Shown here piece by piece: positions 1 through 6,977 of a stretch of DNA of 52,132 nt. Position 1 is the stretch's first letter. Every line of letters starts with the position of its first letter. The stretch lies in assembly GCA_011525385.1 (NCBI GenBank), contig WTGF01000070.1, positions 1-52,132 on the forward strand. Direction: 5' to 3'. The DNA is from Chloroflexota bacterium. GTDB lineage: Bacteria > Chloroflexota > Anaerolineae > Aggregatilineales > Phototrophicaceae. Made by a program: the position numbers and the translations under genes. A model generated the notes under the pieces. It had not been told where the DNA came from. It did not search any database and saw only the letters and a program-made list of their open reading frames with translations.

Positions 1-2
1 AC

Positions 3-1571
3 CTACGGGAATGGGCCGGGGGATGGGGGGGAAATATGATGTTCAATATGGTCGAACCCTCGCCGCACGATGCCGCCACCGCTTACGTCACGGCCACGCG
101 CTACAAGAACGATGACTATGCGCCCTATGTTTTCAAGACGACGGACTACGGGGAGAGCTGGTCGCTCATAACCGCCGGCATCGCCGACGATCATTTCTGC
201 CGCGCCATTCGCGAAGATCCCAACCGCGAGGGTTTACTCTACCTGGGCACGGAGTTCGGTTTGTACATTTCATTTAATGGCGGCGACATCTGGCAGCGCT
301 TCCAACTCAACCTGCCCATCAGCCCGGTTTACGACTTGAAAGTCAAGGGAACCGATCTGGTCATTGCGACGCACGGGCGCTCTTTCTGGATACTGGATGA
401 CCTGACCGTTCTTCATCAAATCGACCCCCATCCTAAATCCCTCCCCCATAAAGAGGGAGGGACTTCTTTCTCCCCTTTCCTCCTTGTAGGGGAAGGGGCC
501 GGGGGATGGGGGGAATCCGCGCAGCTTTTGGCGCCGCGCTGTGTGGAACGGCACTTGCCCAAGGTCTTCGACGGCCTCTTCGAAAGCGGCGAGGGCAAGC
601 AGTATATGAGTACGCTGGGCGCGGTCGCGCCTTATCTGGTTGAGGAGACGCCCGAACACGGTCGGAAAGAGACTTGGCTGGATAGCGGCGTTAACCCGCC
701 CATGGGCGCGGTGATCACCTACTATCTGCGCGAAAAGCCGGAGTCGACGATCAGCTTGCGTATCGAAGACGCCGAGGGCAAGGAGGTCAAGATCTTCAAG
801 AGCCTGCACGCCGACGAGGAAGAGAAAGCTGCCGGGAAACGCGAGGGGCGCGGGGATGCCAGCGGCGCCGATGAAGCGCCAAAAGAACTGCGCATTCCCT
901 CGAAAGCCGGCTGGAATCGCTTCGTCTGGGATCTGCGCTATCCCGATGCGCACAAGGTCGTCCCGCACAACGATAATCAGCAGGGTTTCATCAAGGGACC
1001 GCATGCCGCGCCCGGTACCTATTGGGTGACGCTCTGTGTCGGCGAGGAAGAACAAAGCGCGTCTTTTGAAGTGAGCAAGGAAGCAGGTGTGCCGGCATCC
1101 AACGCCGAGCTCAAAGAGCAGTTCGACCTGCTCATGACGATCCGCGACAAAGTCTCCGCGACGCATAAGCGCATCAACCAAATGCGCGATGTACGAGCGC
1201 AACTCAAGGGATGGCGCGAGCGCATCGCCGGGCTGGAATCGGCGGCCGGCATCATCGACGCGGCCAAGGCGCTGGAAGAACAAGTTCTCGAAGTCGAAAA
1301 GGAATTGATGATTCCGGATACGCGGCCGGGCTGGCCGGACGCGATGAACAATGGCGACCGATTGGCGGAGCAGTTGAAGAACCTGACCTTCAACGTGGCG
1401 CTGGGCGATTACAAGCCGACGGACTATGAATACGGCGCTTACGAAGAAATCGCGGGGGACATTGACGGCGCCGTCGGCAAGTTCGATGACATCGTCGAGG
1501 GCAATCTGGCGGAATTCAATACCATGCTCAGCAATGCCGGGTTTGGGGTGGTTGTCCTCAAGGTGGAGTAG
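3..1571 (+). CDS. C-terminal part of a BNR/sortilin-like (VPS10-type) beta-propeller protein, partial at left edge
   Basis: The reading frame is open to the left edge of the window, so the start and most of the N-terminal propeller are missing. The visible part begins with the last propeller blades, including VEPSPHDAATAYV, KTTDYGESW and ATHGRSFWILDDLT, which are typical of large secreted sortilin-like glycosyl-hydrolase-related proteins of bacteria. It ends with the usual C-terminal region (PMGAVITYYL, GWNRFVWDLRYPD, a helical segment around residues 350-440). Its role is probably extracellular or surface binding; no catalytic activity can be shown. About 30 residues after the propeller (DNA 425-513) are encoded by a GC-rich palindromic repeat that keeps the frame open. 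A second partial copy of that repeat lies at the left edge (13-31). The first ATG at 36 is unlikely to be the true start because coding similarity appears to continue upstream (LREW before the repeat). Confidence 0.8.
   Translation, partial: LREWAGGWGGNMMFNMVEPSPHDAATAYVTATRYKNDDYAPYVFKTTDYGESWSLITAGIADDHFCRAIREDPNREGLLYLGTEFGLYISFNGGDIWQRFQLNLPISPVYDLKVKGTDLVIATHGRSFWILDDLTVLHQIDPHPKSLPHKEGGTSFSPFLLVGEGAGGWGESAQLLAPRCVERHLPKVFDGLFESGEGKQYMSTLGAVAPYLVEETPEHGRKETWLDSGVNPPMGAVITYYLREKPESTISLRIEDAEGKEVKIFKSLHADEEEKAAGKREGRGDASGADEAPKELRIPSKAGWNRFVWDLRYPDAHKVVPHNDNQQGFIKGPHAAPGTYWVTLCVGEEEQSASFEVSKEAGVPASNAELKEQFDLLMTIRDKVSATHKRINQMRDVRAQLKGWRERIAGLESAAGIIDAAKALEEQVLEVEKELMIPDTRPGWPDAMNNGDRLAEQLKNLTFNVALGDYKPTDYEYGAYEEIAGDIDGAVGKFDDIVEGNLAEFNTMLSNAGFGVVVLKVE
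13..32. repeat. Partial copy of GC-rich repeat family A
   Basis: The string GGGCCGGGGGATGGGGGG recurs at 497-513 and, in reverse complement and slightly diverged, at 11131-11150. Here it sits in frame inside the propeller gene, between codons that read LREW and MMFNMVEPS. In homologues, as I recall them, an LPEW-like motif runs almost directly into the EPSPHD motif, so this piece looks inserted. Confidence 0.5.
425..513. repeat. Palindromic repeat family A inserted in frame in the propeller gene
   Basis: The element is about 89 bp and has a perfect 9-bp terminal inverted repeat, CCCCCATCC at 425-433 and GGATGGGGG at 504-512. Inside are two hairpins: TCCCTCCC/GGGAGGGA around 437-461, and a CCCCTTTCC/GGGGAAGGGG arm pair around 472-498. 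It is translated as roughly 30 residues (PHPKSLPHKEGG...GEGAGGWG) lying in the linker between the propeller and the C-terminal domain, without stops. Related GC-rich hairpins occur at 1601, 9829 and 11131. Confidence 0.75.
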
Positions 1572-1600
1572 ATGCCTGGAATTCTACCCCCCTCTAAATC

Positions 1601-1624
1601 TCCCCCCAATGCATTGGGGGGGAG
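1601..1624. repeat. Perfect 24-bp palindrome downstream of the propeller gene
   Basis: The half-site CTCCCCCCAATG is followed directly by its exact reverse complement. It lies 29 bp after the stop codon of the propeller gene and is embedded in sequence resembling repeat family A. It could act as a transcription terminator or RNA 3' end, but no T-tract follows. Confidence 0.6.
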
Positions 1625-1751
1625 ACTTCACAGATACGAGGTCGGCGCAGTACCGATTTCGTGAATTGCTAGATCGTCCAACACCTTCTCCGGGCGGCTC
1701 GGCAGACAAATCGCCCGTTGCGTGACTTTTGTGCCTTTGTGGTGAAAAAAT

Positions 1752-2984
1752 ATGCGCCGTAGCAAACCCTTCCTCTATCTGATGTTGGCGGACTTCCTGG
1801 CCAGGTCCGGCTATCAGATGGGCAAGACGCCGCTGCTGCCCATTTTCGCCGACGCACTGGGCGCGTCCGGGGCCTTCCTGGGCGCAATCGTATCCGTATC
1901 CACAATAACGGGACTGGTGCTGAAGCCCTTCTTCGGCATCTTGTCCGATCGCGGCGGACGGCGCGTCTGGCTTTTGATCGGCTCTTGCTTTTTCGCCTTC
2001 ATGCCCTTTACCTACGGCTTTATCAGTAACACCGAGCAACTGCTCGTCGTCCGCCTGGTACATGGTTTGGCGACGGCGATCTATGGACCGGTGACCTTGG
2101 CCTACATCGCAGAGATGTCGCGCGGGGAACGGAGTGGCGTAGGGTCCCGTAGACACAGACCCGTCGACACTGACCCGTCGGTCGCCGAAGACATCGGCTG
2201 GTTCCAGATGGCGCGCAGCGGCGGTTACATCGTTGGTCCGGCGCTGGCGGGCGGGCTGTTAACGGTGATGGATCCGGCGGCTGTTTTCACAGTGATCGGG
2301 TTGATCAGTTGCGCCGTCTTTGTACCGGTGCTGGGTCTGCCGGATACCCGTCCCGAGAAAAGGCGGAAGCGGAAGCCTCTGCTGCAGCACGTCCGCAACG
2401 CCATTCGCGACGGGGGGCGCACGCCGGCCATCTGGTTGACCGGTTCCCTGGAATCCATCACCTTTGTCGCCCTGTATACGCTCAAAGCCTTCTTGCCGAT
2501 ATACGCGCTCGACGCCGGTGTGAGCGCCGCGCTGGTTGGCAGTTTCTTCAGTGCCCAGGAAGCGGTGCATGTGATCGCCAAACCGTACTGCGGTCGCTTG
2601 GGCGATCGCTTGGGATACCTGACAAGCATCAGCCTGGGCATGCTGACGCTGGCCGCGTCCCTGCCGCTGGTCCATGTGCTGGATGCCGGCGCAGCCTTCC
2701 TGGCGCCCGCGCTGATGATGGGTTTGGCGCAAGCGCTGATCTTCCCGGCGGCGATTGCCCTGGTCTCCCACCGCATCAGCCCCGAGCATCTGGGGGCGGG
2801 CATGGGTCTGATCGGCATGATGCAGAACTTCGGCAAAGTGGCGGGGCCGATCCTGGGCGGGCTGGCGATTCAGGCGCTGGGCTACGAGGCGACTTTGCTC
2901 TGCTTGAGCGCGGTGCTTGCCCTGGGCACGGCGGTGATTTGGGTGTTTTATCTGCCGCGCAGGCAGCCCGCCACAGAGCCTTGA
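1752..2984 (+). CDS. Major facilitator superfamily transporter (drug/sugar efflux type)
   Basis: This 410-residue protein has about 12 hydrophobic segments and the MFS loop 2-3 signature, read here as GILSDRGGRRVW near residues 58-69. It is an inner-membrane secondary transporter; the substrate cannot be told, though the DHA1-like pattern suggests export of small molecules. The normal loop after transmembrane segment 4 (MSRGERS...IGWFQMARSGGYIVGPALAG) is interrupted by about 17 residues (GVGSRRHRPVDTDPSVA) encoded by a repeat at 2136-2187 that also occurs at the right end of the window. The insert keeps the frame and lies in a predicted cytoplasmic loop, so the protein may still work. Upstream 180 bp hold a palindrome and no clear promoter. 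It does not appear to be in an operon with the next gene. Confidence 0.85.
   Translation: MRRSKPFLYLMLADFLARSGYQMGKTPLLPIFADALGASGAFLGAIVSVSTITGLVLKPFFGILSDRGGRRVWLLIGSCFFAFMPFTYGFISNTEQLLVVRLVHGLATAIYGPVTLAYIAEMSRGERSGVGSRRHRPVDTDPSVAEDIGWFQMARSGGYIVGPALAGGLLTVMDPAAVFTVIGLISCAVFVPVLGLPDTRPEKRRKRKPLLQHVRNAIRDGGRTPAIWLTGSLESITFVALYTLKAFLPIYALDAGVSAALVGSFFSAQEAVHVIAKPYCGRLGDRLGYLTSISLGMLTLAASLPLVHVLDAGAAFLAPALMMGLAQALIFPAAIALVSHRISPEHLGAGMGLIGMMQNFGKVAGPILGGLAIQALGYEATLLCLSAVLALGTAVIWVFYLPRRQPATEP
2136..2187. repeat. Repeat family C inserted in frame in the MFS gene
   Basis: Bases 2148-2186 match 52051-52087 with about 35 of 39 positions identical (shared core CGTAGACACAG, then GACACTGACC and GGTCGCC). 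Within it, ACACAGACCCGTCG and ACACTGACCCGTCG form a near-perfect tandem repeat. The segment adds about 17 codons to a loop of the transporter without breaking the frame. Confidence 0.7.
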
Positions 2985-3080
2985 TGCCATCTGATTTGGC
3001 GAAGATGTATACAGATCTGATTCTGATATGCTATGCTGTGACAACAGATAAGACAAACTTTCATAGGACCAGTAATTAAC

Positions 3081-3692
3081 ATGTCGCAGCAACGTGAAAA
3101 CTCGGAAATCTACAATCGTGGCGGTGCGTGGAAGGGCGCGGACTTGACCGGCGCAGGTCTGGAAGGCGCCTGTCTGTACCGCGCGTATCTGGCGGGGGCG
3201 ATCCTGGATAGCGCGAACTTGCGGGGAAGCGACCTTCAAGGCGCTAATCTGAGAAAAGCAAGCTTGTACGAAGCGGATCTAAAAGGCGCGGACCTTAGCG
3301 GCTCGAATTTGGGCACGTCAGACTTGCGTCGGGCTTGCCTTGAAGATACCAGACTGAGTCGGGCCAACCTGAACCGAGCAAACTTGCTCGGCGCAAGGCT
3401 GGCCGGTGCTTGTTTGGATCATGCGGATCTGGCGTCTGCGATTCTTCCCGATGGGACGCGATACGAAGAAGGCGTATGTATCGAGCGGTACACAGACAAA
3501 AACCATCCCGATTTCGACGCCACCTTAGCCCTGATTCATGAACTCGGCAAAGATACCGACAATCTGCCCACGCCCGCAACTGAGGCTGAAGCATATCGAA
3601 AATCGCCCTGGAAGCAATTTGTGGAACAGACCTATGGCAGTCTGGCCGATAACCCTATCGAGTTACATGAATACGAGGATCCGCTTGAATGA
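3081..3692 (+). CDS. Pentapeptide-repeat protein with antitoxin-like C-terminal tail
   Basis: Residues about 16-120 are some 20 consecutive A(D/N)LXX pentapeptides (GADLTGAGLEGACLYRAYL and onward), predicted to form a right-handed quadrilateral beta-helix, ending in the common ILPDGTRYE cap. Residues 129-203 are different: an acidic tail with WKQFVEQTYGSLADNPIE near residues 173-190. This resembles C-termini that I associate with small proteins encoded just upstream of PIN toxins (from memory, not searched). The stop overlaps the start of the PIN gene by 4 bp (ATGA), suggesting translational coupling. There is no signal peptide, so it is cytoplasmic. The best inference is a non-classical antitoxin or a partner of the PIN RNase; a plain pentapeptide protein beside an unrelated gene is the alternative. 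An AGGA ribosome site lies 12 nt before the ATG. Confidence 0.8.
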   Translation: MSQQRENSEIYNRGGAWKGADLTGAGLEGACLYRAYLAGAILDSANLRGSDLQGANLRKASLYEADLKGADLSGSNLGTSDLRRACLEDTRLSRANLNRANLLGARLAGACLDHADLASAILPDGTRYEEGVCIERYTDKNHPDFDATLALIHELGKDTDNLPTPATEAEAYRKSPWKQFVEQTYGSLADNPIELHEYEDPLE

Positions 3693-4093
3693 GATATCTG
3701 CTCGATACCAATGCGTGCATTACTTACATCAACGGGCGAGCGCCACAGTTGCGGGACTTCATGGACACTCAATCATATGCGGAAATCGCCGTTAGCGCGA
3801 TCACCAAGGGCGAAATGTATTATGGTTCCGCCAAGAGTCAAACACCTGAGCGTTCCCGCGCTTTACAAGACGCGTTCTTGCGCCACTTTGAAAGTTTGCC
3901 CTTTGATGACGCGGCCGCTGATGAGTACGGCAGCATACGCGCTTACCTCGAGCGACGCGGTACGCCCATTGGCCGGCACGATATGTTGATCGCCGCGATT
4001 GCGAGGGCAAATGGGCTAATCGTCGTGACGCACAACACAGGAGAATTTGAACGCGTTCCCGGTCTAAATGTTGAAGATTGGGAGCGTGAATGA
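3689..4093 (+). CDS. vapC: VapC-type PIN-domain ribonuclease (toxin)
   Basis: The 134-residue protein is the length of a VapC toxin and keeps the PIN acidic residues: D6 in YLLDTN, E42 in KGEMYYG and D98 in GRHDMLIAAIA, with N116 and E119 in VTHNTGEF near the fourth position. VapC proteins are Mg-dependent endoribonucleases that cleave tRNA or rRNA and are held inactive by a co-transcribed antitoxin. Here the only candidate antitoxin is the upstream pentapeptide-repeat protein, whose gene overlaps this one by 4 bp. No AbrB-, RHH- or Phd-type antitoxin is present next to it. The C-terminal VPGLNVEDW motif is typical of the family. Confidence 0.9.
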   Translation: MRYLLDTNACITYINGRAPQLRDFMDTQSYAEIAVSAITKGEMYYGSAKSQTPERSRALQDAFLRHFESLPFDDAAADEYGSIRAYLERRGTPIGRHDMLIAAIARANGLIVVTHNTGEFERVPGLNVEDWERE

Positions 4094-4120
4094 GTGGCGT
4101 CAAAGTCGCCCGACCGCTCC

Positions 4121-5092
4121 TCACACCCAACAGCCGTTGACCACCTCACCGCGTATGTTGGCCACCCGCCGAATACCGCCCCCATTGGCATCCATCACCA
4201 TCAATTGATTAAAACCCGGGTAGGACGAGGGCGCGACATAGCTGATCTGCCGACTGTCCGGCGACCAACGCGGACCTGAAATACCACCCTGATGATGACT
4301 GAGCCGCGTCAGGTCGCTCCCATCCGGGCGCAGCTTGTAGAGTTCCCCGCCGACAACCGCGGCAATCCACTGGCCGTCTGGTGACCAGTCGATATCAGTC
4401 AGCGCCAGCGGCGTATCGAAGATGACGCGCTGGCCGCGCCCGTCAGCCGCCGCAATCACGAGCGCATAAGACGGACGCGCATCGGGCGCGTGCGTGACCC
4501 TGATGTACGCGATGCGGCCGCCAGCGGGCGACCAATCCGGCGAAACAAGCGAGCGCTCCGCGCTCGGCGACTTTATGGTCCTGTACTCACGGCTGGCAAG
4601 ATCGCCGCTGACCAAACCATAACGCGGCTGCGAGAATTCCCGGTATTGACGCGATACGATGATGTTAATGCCATCCGGCGCAAGCGCGATCTGCTCCAGC
4701 GACGTGAGCAACTGCCCGGCGGCCGGTCGATCCAGATGCAACTTTGAGCCATCAAGCAAAGCATGGTAGAAGCCGTTGAGATCGTGGCGTCCACCCGCGA
4801 TCACAAGCGACCCCGATGCCGCATGGCAATCTATGTCCGAGATGTAAAGATAGCCCTCGCCATGCGGGATTGAGCCGAGGATGCGCTTCATGCCGCTGCC
4901 GTCGGCGGCGATGCGATAGACAGAATTGGATTCGCGCCCGGCGTCGATCGCATCTACATCCGAGATGAAGAGCAGTTGGCCGTCCGCCGATCGCGGTACG
5001 CCAGTCCCGATTTGATCCAGCCACAAGATCGACGTTACGACGATCAGATAAAGTGTGACGATGTCTTTGCGTAACTTGGCGCTGCCGCACAT
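4121..5092 (-). CDS. TolB-like PD40 beta-propeller protein, membrane-anchored or secreted
   Basis: The start is placed at the ATG at 5092 because a GGACAGGAT ribosome site lies just upstream and 19 bp separate it from the stop of the dehydrogenase gene; the longer frame would overlap that gene. Residues about 8-30 (IVTLYLIVVTSILWL) form a single hydrophobic signal or anchor segment. The rest contains WD40-like/PD40 repeats (SPDGQWIAAVVGGELY, SPDSRQISYVAPS), giving a propeller of about 290 residues. Such proteins act outside the membrane in binding or in TolB/peptidase-like roles, but no enzymatic domain is present. It is probably co-transcribed with the dehydrogenase upstream. Confidence 0.7.
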   Translation of the reverse strand: MCGSAKLRKDIVTLYLIVVTSILWLDQIGTGVPRSADGQLLFISDVDAIDAGRESNSVYRIAADGSGMKRILGSIPHGEGYLYISDIDCHAASGSLVIAGGRHDLNGFYHALLDGSKLHLDRPAAGQLLTSLEQIALAPDGINIIVSRQYREFSQPRYGLVSGDLASREYRTIKSPSAERSLVSPDWSPAGGRIAYIRVTHAPDARPSYALVIAAADGRGQRVIFDTPLALTDIDWSPDGQWIAAVVGGELYKLRPDGSDLTRLSHHQGGISGPRWSPDSRQISYVAPSSYPGFNQLMVMDANGGGIRRVANIRGEVVNGCWV

Positions 5093-5111
5093 CACTGATC
5101 CTGTCCGCGCG

Positions 5112-6269
5112 CTACAGCGCCTCAACCAGAATGGCTTGAAGCTCTTCATGCGTGAGCGGGAGGGGATTGCCTTTCATGCTGCTGGAAACGGCCGATTTCT
5201 CGACGATGAGGTCGAAGTCCTTTTCCTCGATGCCGAAAGCGCCCAGCCCGGGAATGGCGAAGATCTCGCTGGTTTCCTCGATCCAGTCCATGGCGTCCTG
5301 CGCCGTGGCGGCGCGATCGAACAAGATGAACCCCGCAGCATACTCATAGCGCCTCAATGTCGGATCATCCGGCTGGCGCTGTTCCAGCGCTTTGATATTG
5401 GCTTTGATAACCGGCGGCAGCAACGTCGCGCAGATGGCGCCATGCGGCGCATTGTACATCCCGCCCAGCACCCCTGCGAAACCATGCACAGCGCCGAGCT
5501 TGGCATTGGCCAGCGCCAAGCCGCCCAACAAGCTGGTCAGCGCCATATCGGTTCGCGCAGCGGCGTTATCCGGTTCGGCATATACCCGACGCAAGGAACG
5601 TCCGGCGCGGCGCAGTCCCTCGACGCAGAGACCGTCGGTGAGCGGATTGGCTTGGCAGGAGACATAGGGTTCGAGCACTTGAGCCAGGGCGTCCATGCCC
5701 GTGCTGGCGGTCACCGAAGGCGGCATCGAATGGGTCAACTGCGGATCCACCAGGGCGATATCCGCCAGCATACGATTGTCGCGCAGGCTCACTTTGACGC
5801 GATGCTCGTAGGAAGCAAGCACGGCATTTTTGGTCACCTCAGCGCCGGTACCGGCCGTAGTAGGCAGTGCGACAAATGGCAAAGGCGCATCCTGCAACTT
5901 CTGTCCCTTGCCGATCACCTCGAGATAATCGAGCGCATCGCCGTCGTTGGGGATGAGCGCGGCCGTCGCCTTGCCGCAATCGATGACGCTGCCGCCGCCG
6001 ATACTGATGACCAGGTCACAGCCGGCGGACAATGCCACTTCTTTGGCGCGGCTGACCATATCCACGCTCGGTTCGCCCGTCACCGGGAAGAGCGTATGCC
6101 GCAGTCCCGCTCCCTTGAGCGAGTGGATCAGATCGCCGACGCGCTCGGGTTGATCGTCGGTGAAGAGCAGCGCATGGCCGCCCAGGTTCCCCGCCAGCGA
6201 CGGCAGTTGATCGGCGCTGCCGTCGCCAAAGATGATGCGCGTCGCGGTGGCGAATTCAAATCGTCTCAA
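5112..6269 (-). CDS. Iron-containing alcohol dehydrogenase family protein
   Basis: This 385-residue protein has the full two-domain layout of the Fe-ADH family: an N-terminal NAD(P)-binding part with SIGGGSVIDCGK (GGGS at 91-94) and a helical C-terminal part. Metal-site residues expected in the family are D193, position 197, H262 and H276. Position 197 is Q (GMDALAQVLEPY) rather than the usual H; H262 (GAVHGFAG) and H276 (NAPHGAI) are present. A Q at this place is known to me from maleylacetate-reductase-like and other subfamilies, so activity is not excluded. It would oxidise or reduce a small alcohol/aldehyde in the cytoplasm. A propeller gene follows 19 bp downstream. Confidence 0.85.
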   Translation of the reverse strand: MRRFEFATATRIIFGDGSADQLPSLAGNLGGHALLFTDDQPERVGDLIHSLKGAGLRHTLFPVTGEPSVDMVSRAKEVALSAGCDLVISIGGGSVIDCGKATAALIPNDGDALDYLEVIGKGQKLQDAPLPFVALPTTAGTGAEVTKNAVLASYEHRVKVSLRDNRMLADIALVDPQLTHSMPPSVTASTGMDALAQVLEPYVSCQANPLTDGLCVEGLRRAGRSLRRVYAEPDNAAARTDMALTSLLGGLALANAKLGAVHGFAGVLGGMYNAPHGAICATLLPPVIKANIKALEQRQPDDPTLRRYEYAAGFILFDRAATAQDAMDWIEETSEIFAIPGLGAFGIEEKDFDLIVEKSAVSSSMKGNPLPLTHEELQAILVEAL

Positions 6270-6305
6270 CTTAGCCCTTCAGTGAAAGATGGAAGCGGTC
6301 AAAAG

Positions 6306-6977
6306 TCATGAATTTGCTAGAGGAATCTCGATATCCTGGACACGCCAACTGGCTTTACTGCGAAGTTCAGCAAAACTGATTCGCACTCGGAAATCTTCGC
6401 CTAGGGTAGGTGCGTTTCGGCCGATGCGCCAGATTGTATCGTTCTCGCTTGGGTTGTATCGCTCTTGCAAAAGGCCATTGGGCAAACACGCCGCTATAAT
6501 TCGTTTAAGAACGTGCGCATTATCGATGACATCATAGATGTATTTTGCAAATACCGTAACAACGTAAAGAGAACGCTCGTCACGTTGAATAAATGACGGT
6601 AATTTACCTGCCTCGTCAATAACTTCATCTTGGCGCCACATTTTCACACGCATCGACGTTTGAGACATCTGAATCGTCGCTGTACCGCTACCGCTGGGCT
6701 TTTCCGCTTTTGCATCAAGCATGAGCGCTACAGGAATAGCTTCAGGCAAAAACACATAAACAGCTTTCTTTATATCGACCTTCCCGTACAGTCGCATATG
6801 TATTTGAGGCAATCCCATTAGTTCAATTGCCTCTCTTGTAACGTCTTCCGCGATATCTTGAGGCTGGTCCACTTCTTCCTTAAAAATTTGAACTGCTTGT
6901 GAAGCATAATCCGTTAGCGCCTGCGTTACCATCGAAAATGACGTCTGTTCCAGAGTCTCCATTTGTTCAGGTGACAT
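6306..6977 (-). CDS. SfiI-like type II restriction endonuclease
   Basis: The 223-residue protein resembles SfiI as I remember its sequence: an N-terminal helical start (METLEQTSFSMVTQAL), an AEDVT segment with E44, a LMLDAKA active-site strand (D88, K90 as PD-(D/E)xK residues), and a C-terminal LLQERYNP...APTLGEDFRVRI...WRVQDI block. SfiI cuts GGCCNNNNNGGCC as a tetramer bound to two sites. This protein is about 45 residues shorter than SfiI, mainly at the C-terminus. Its start overlaps the stop of the methyltransferase gene by 11 bp, the expected order for protection before cutting. The region is more AT-rich than its surroundings, suggesting transfer. Specificity is inferred, not shown. Confidence 0.75.
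   Translation of the reverse strand: MSPEQMETLEQTSFSMVTQALTDYASQAVQIFKEEVDQPQDIAEDVTREAIELMGLPQIHMRLYGKVDIKKAVYVFLPEAIPVALMLDAKAEKPSGSGTATIQMSQTSMRVKMWRQDEVIDEAGKLPSFIQRDERSLYVVTVFAKYIYDVIDNAHVLKRIIAACLPNGLLQERYNPSENDTIWRIGRNAPTLGEDFRVRISFAELRSKASWRVQDIEIPLANS

Noticed and set aside
2259..3239. 326-residue minus-strand frame across the MFS and pentapeptide genes
   Set aside because: Low-complexity Q/R/H composition and overlap with two well-supported genes.
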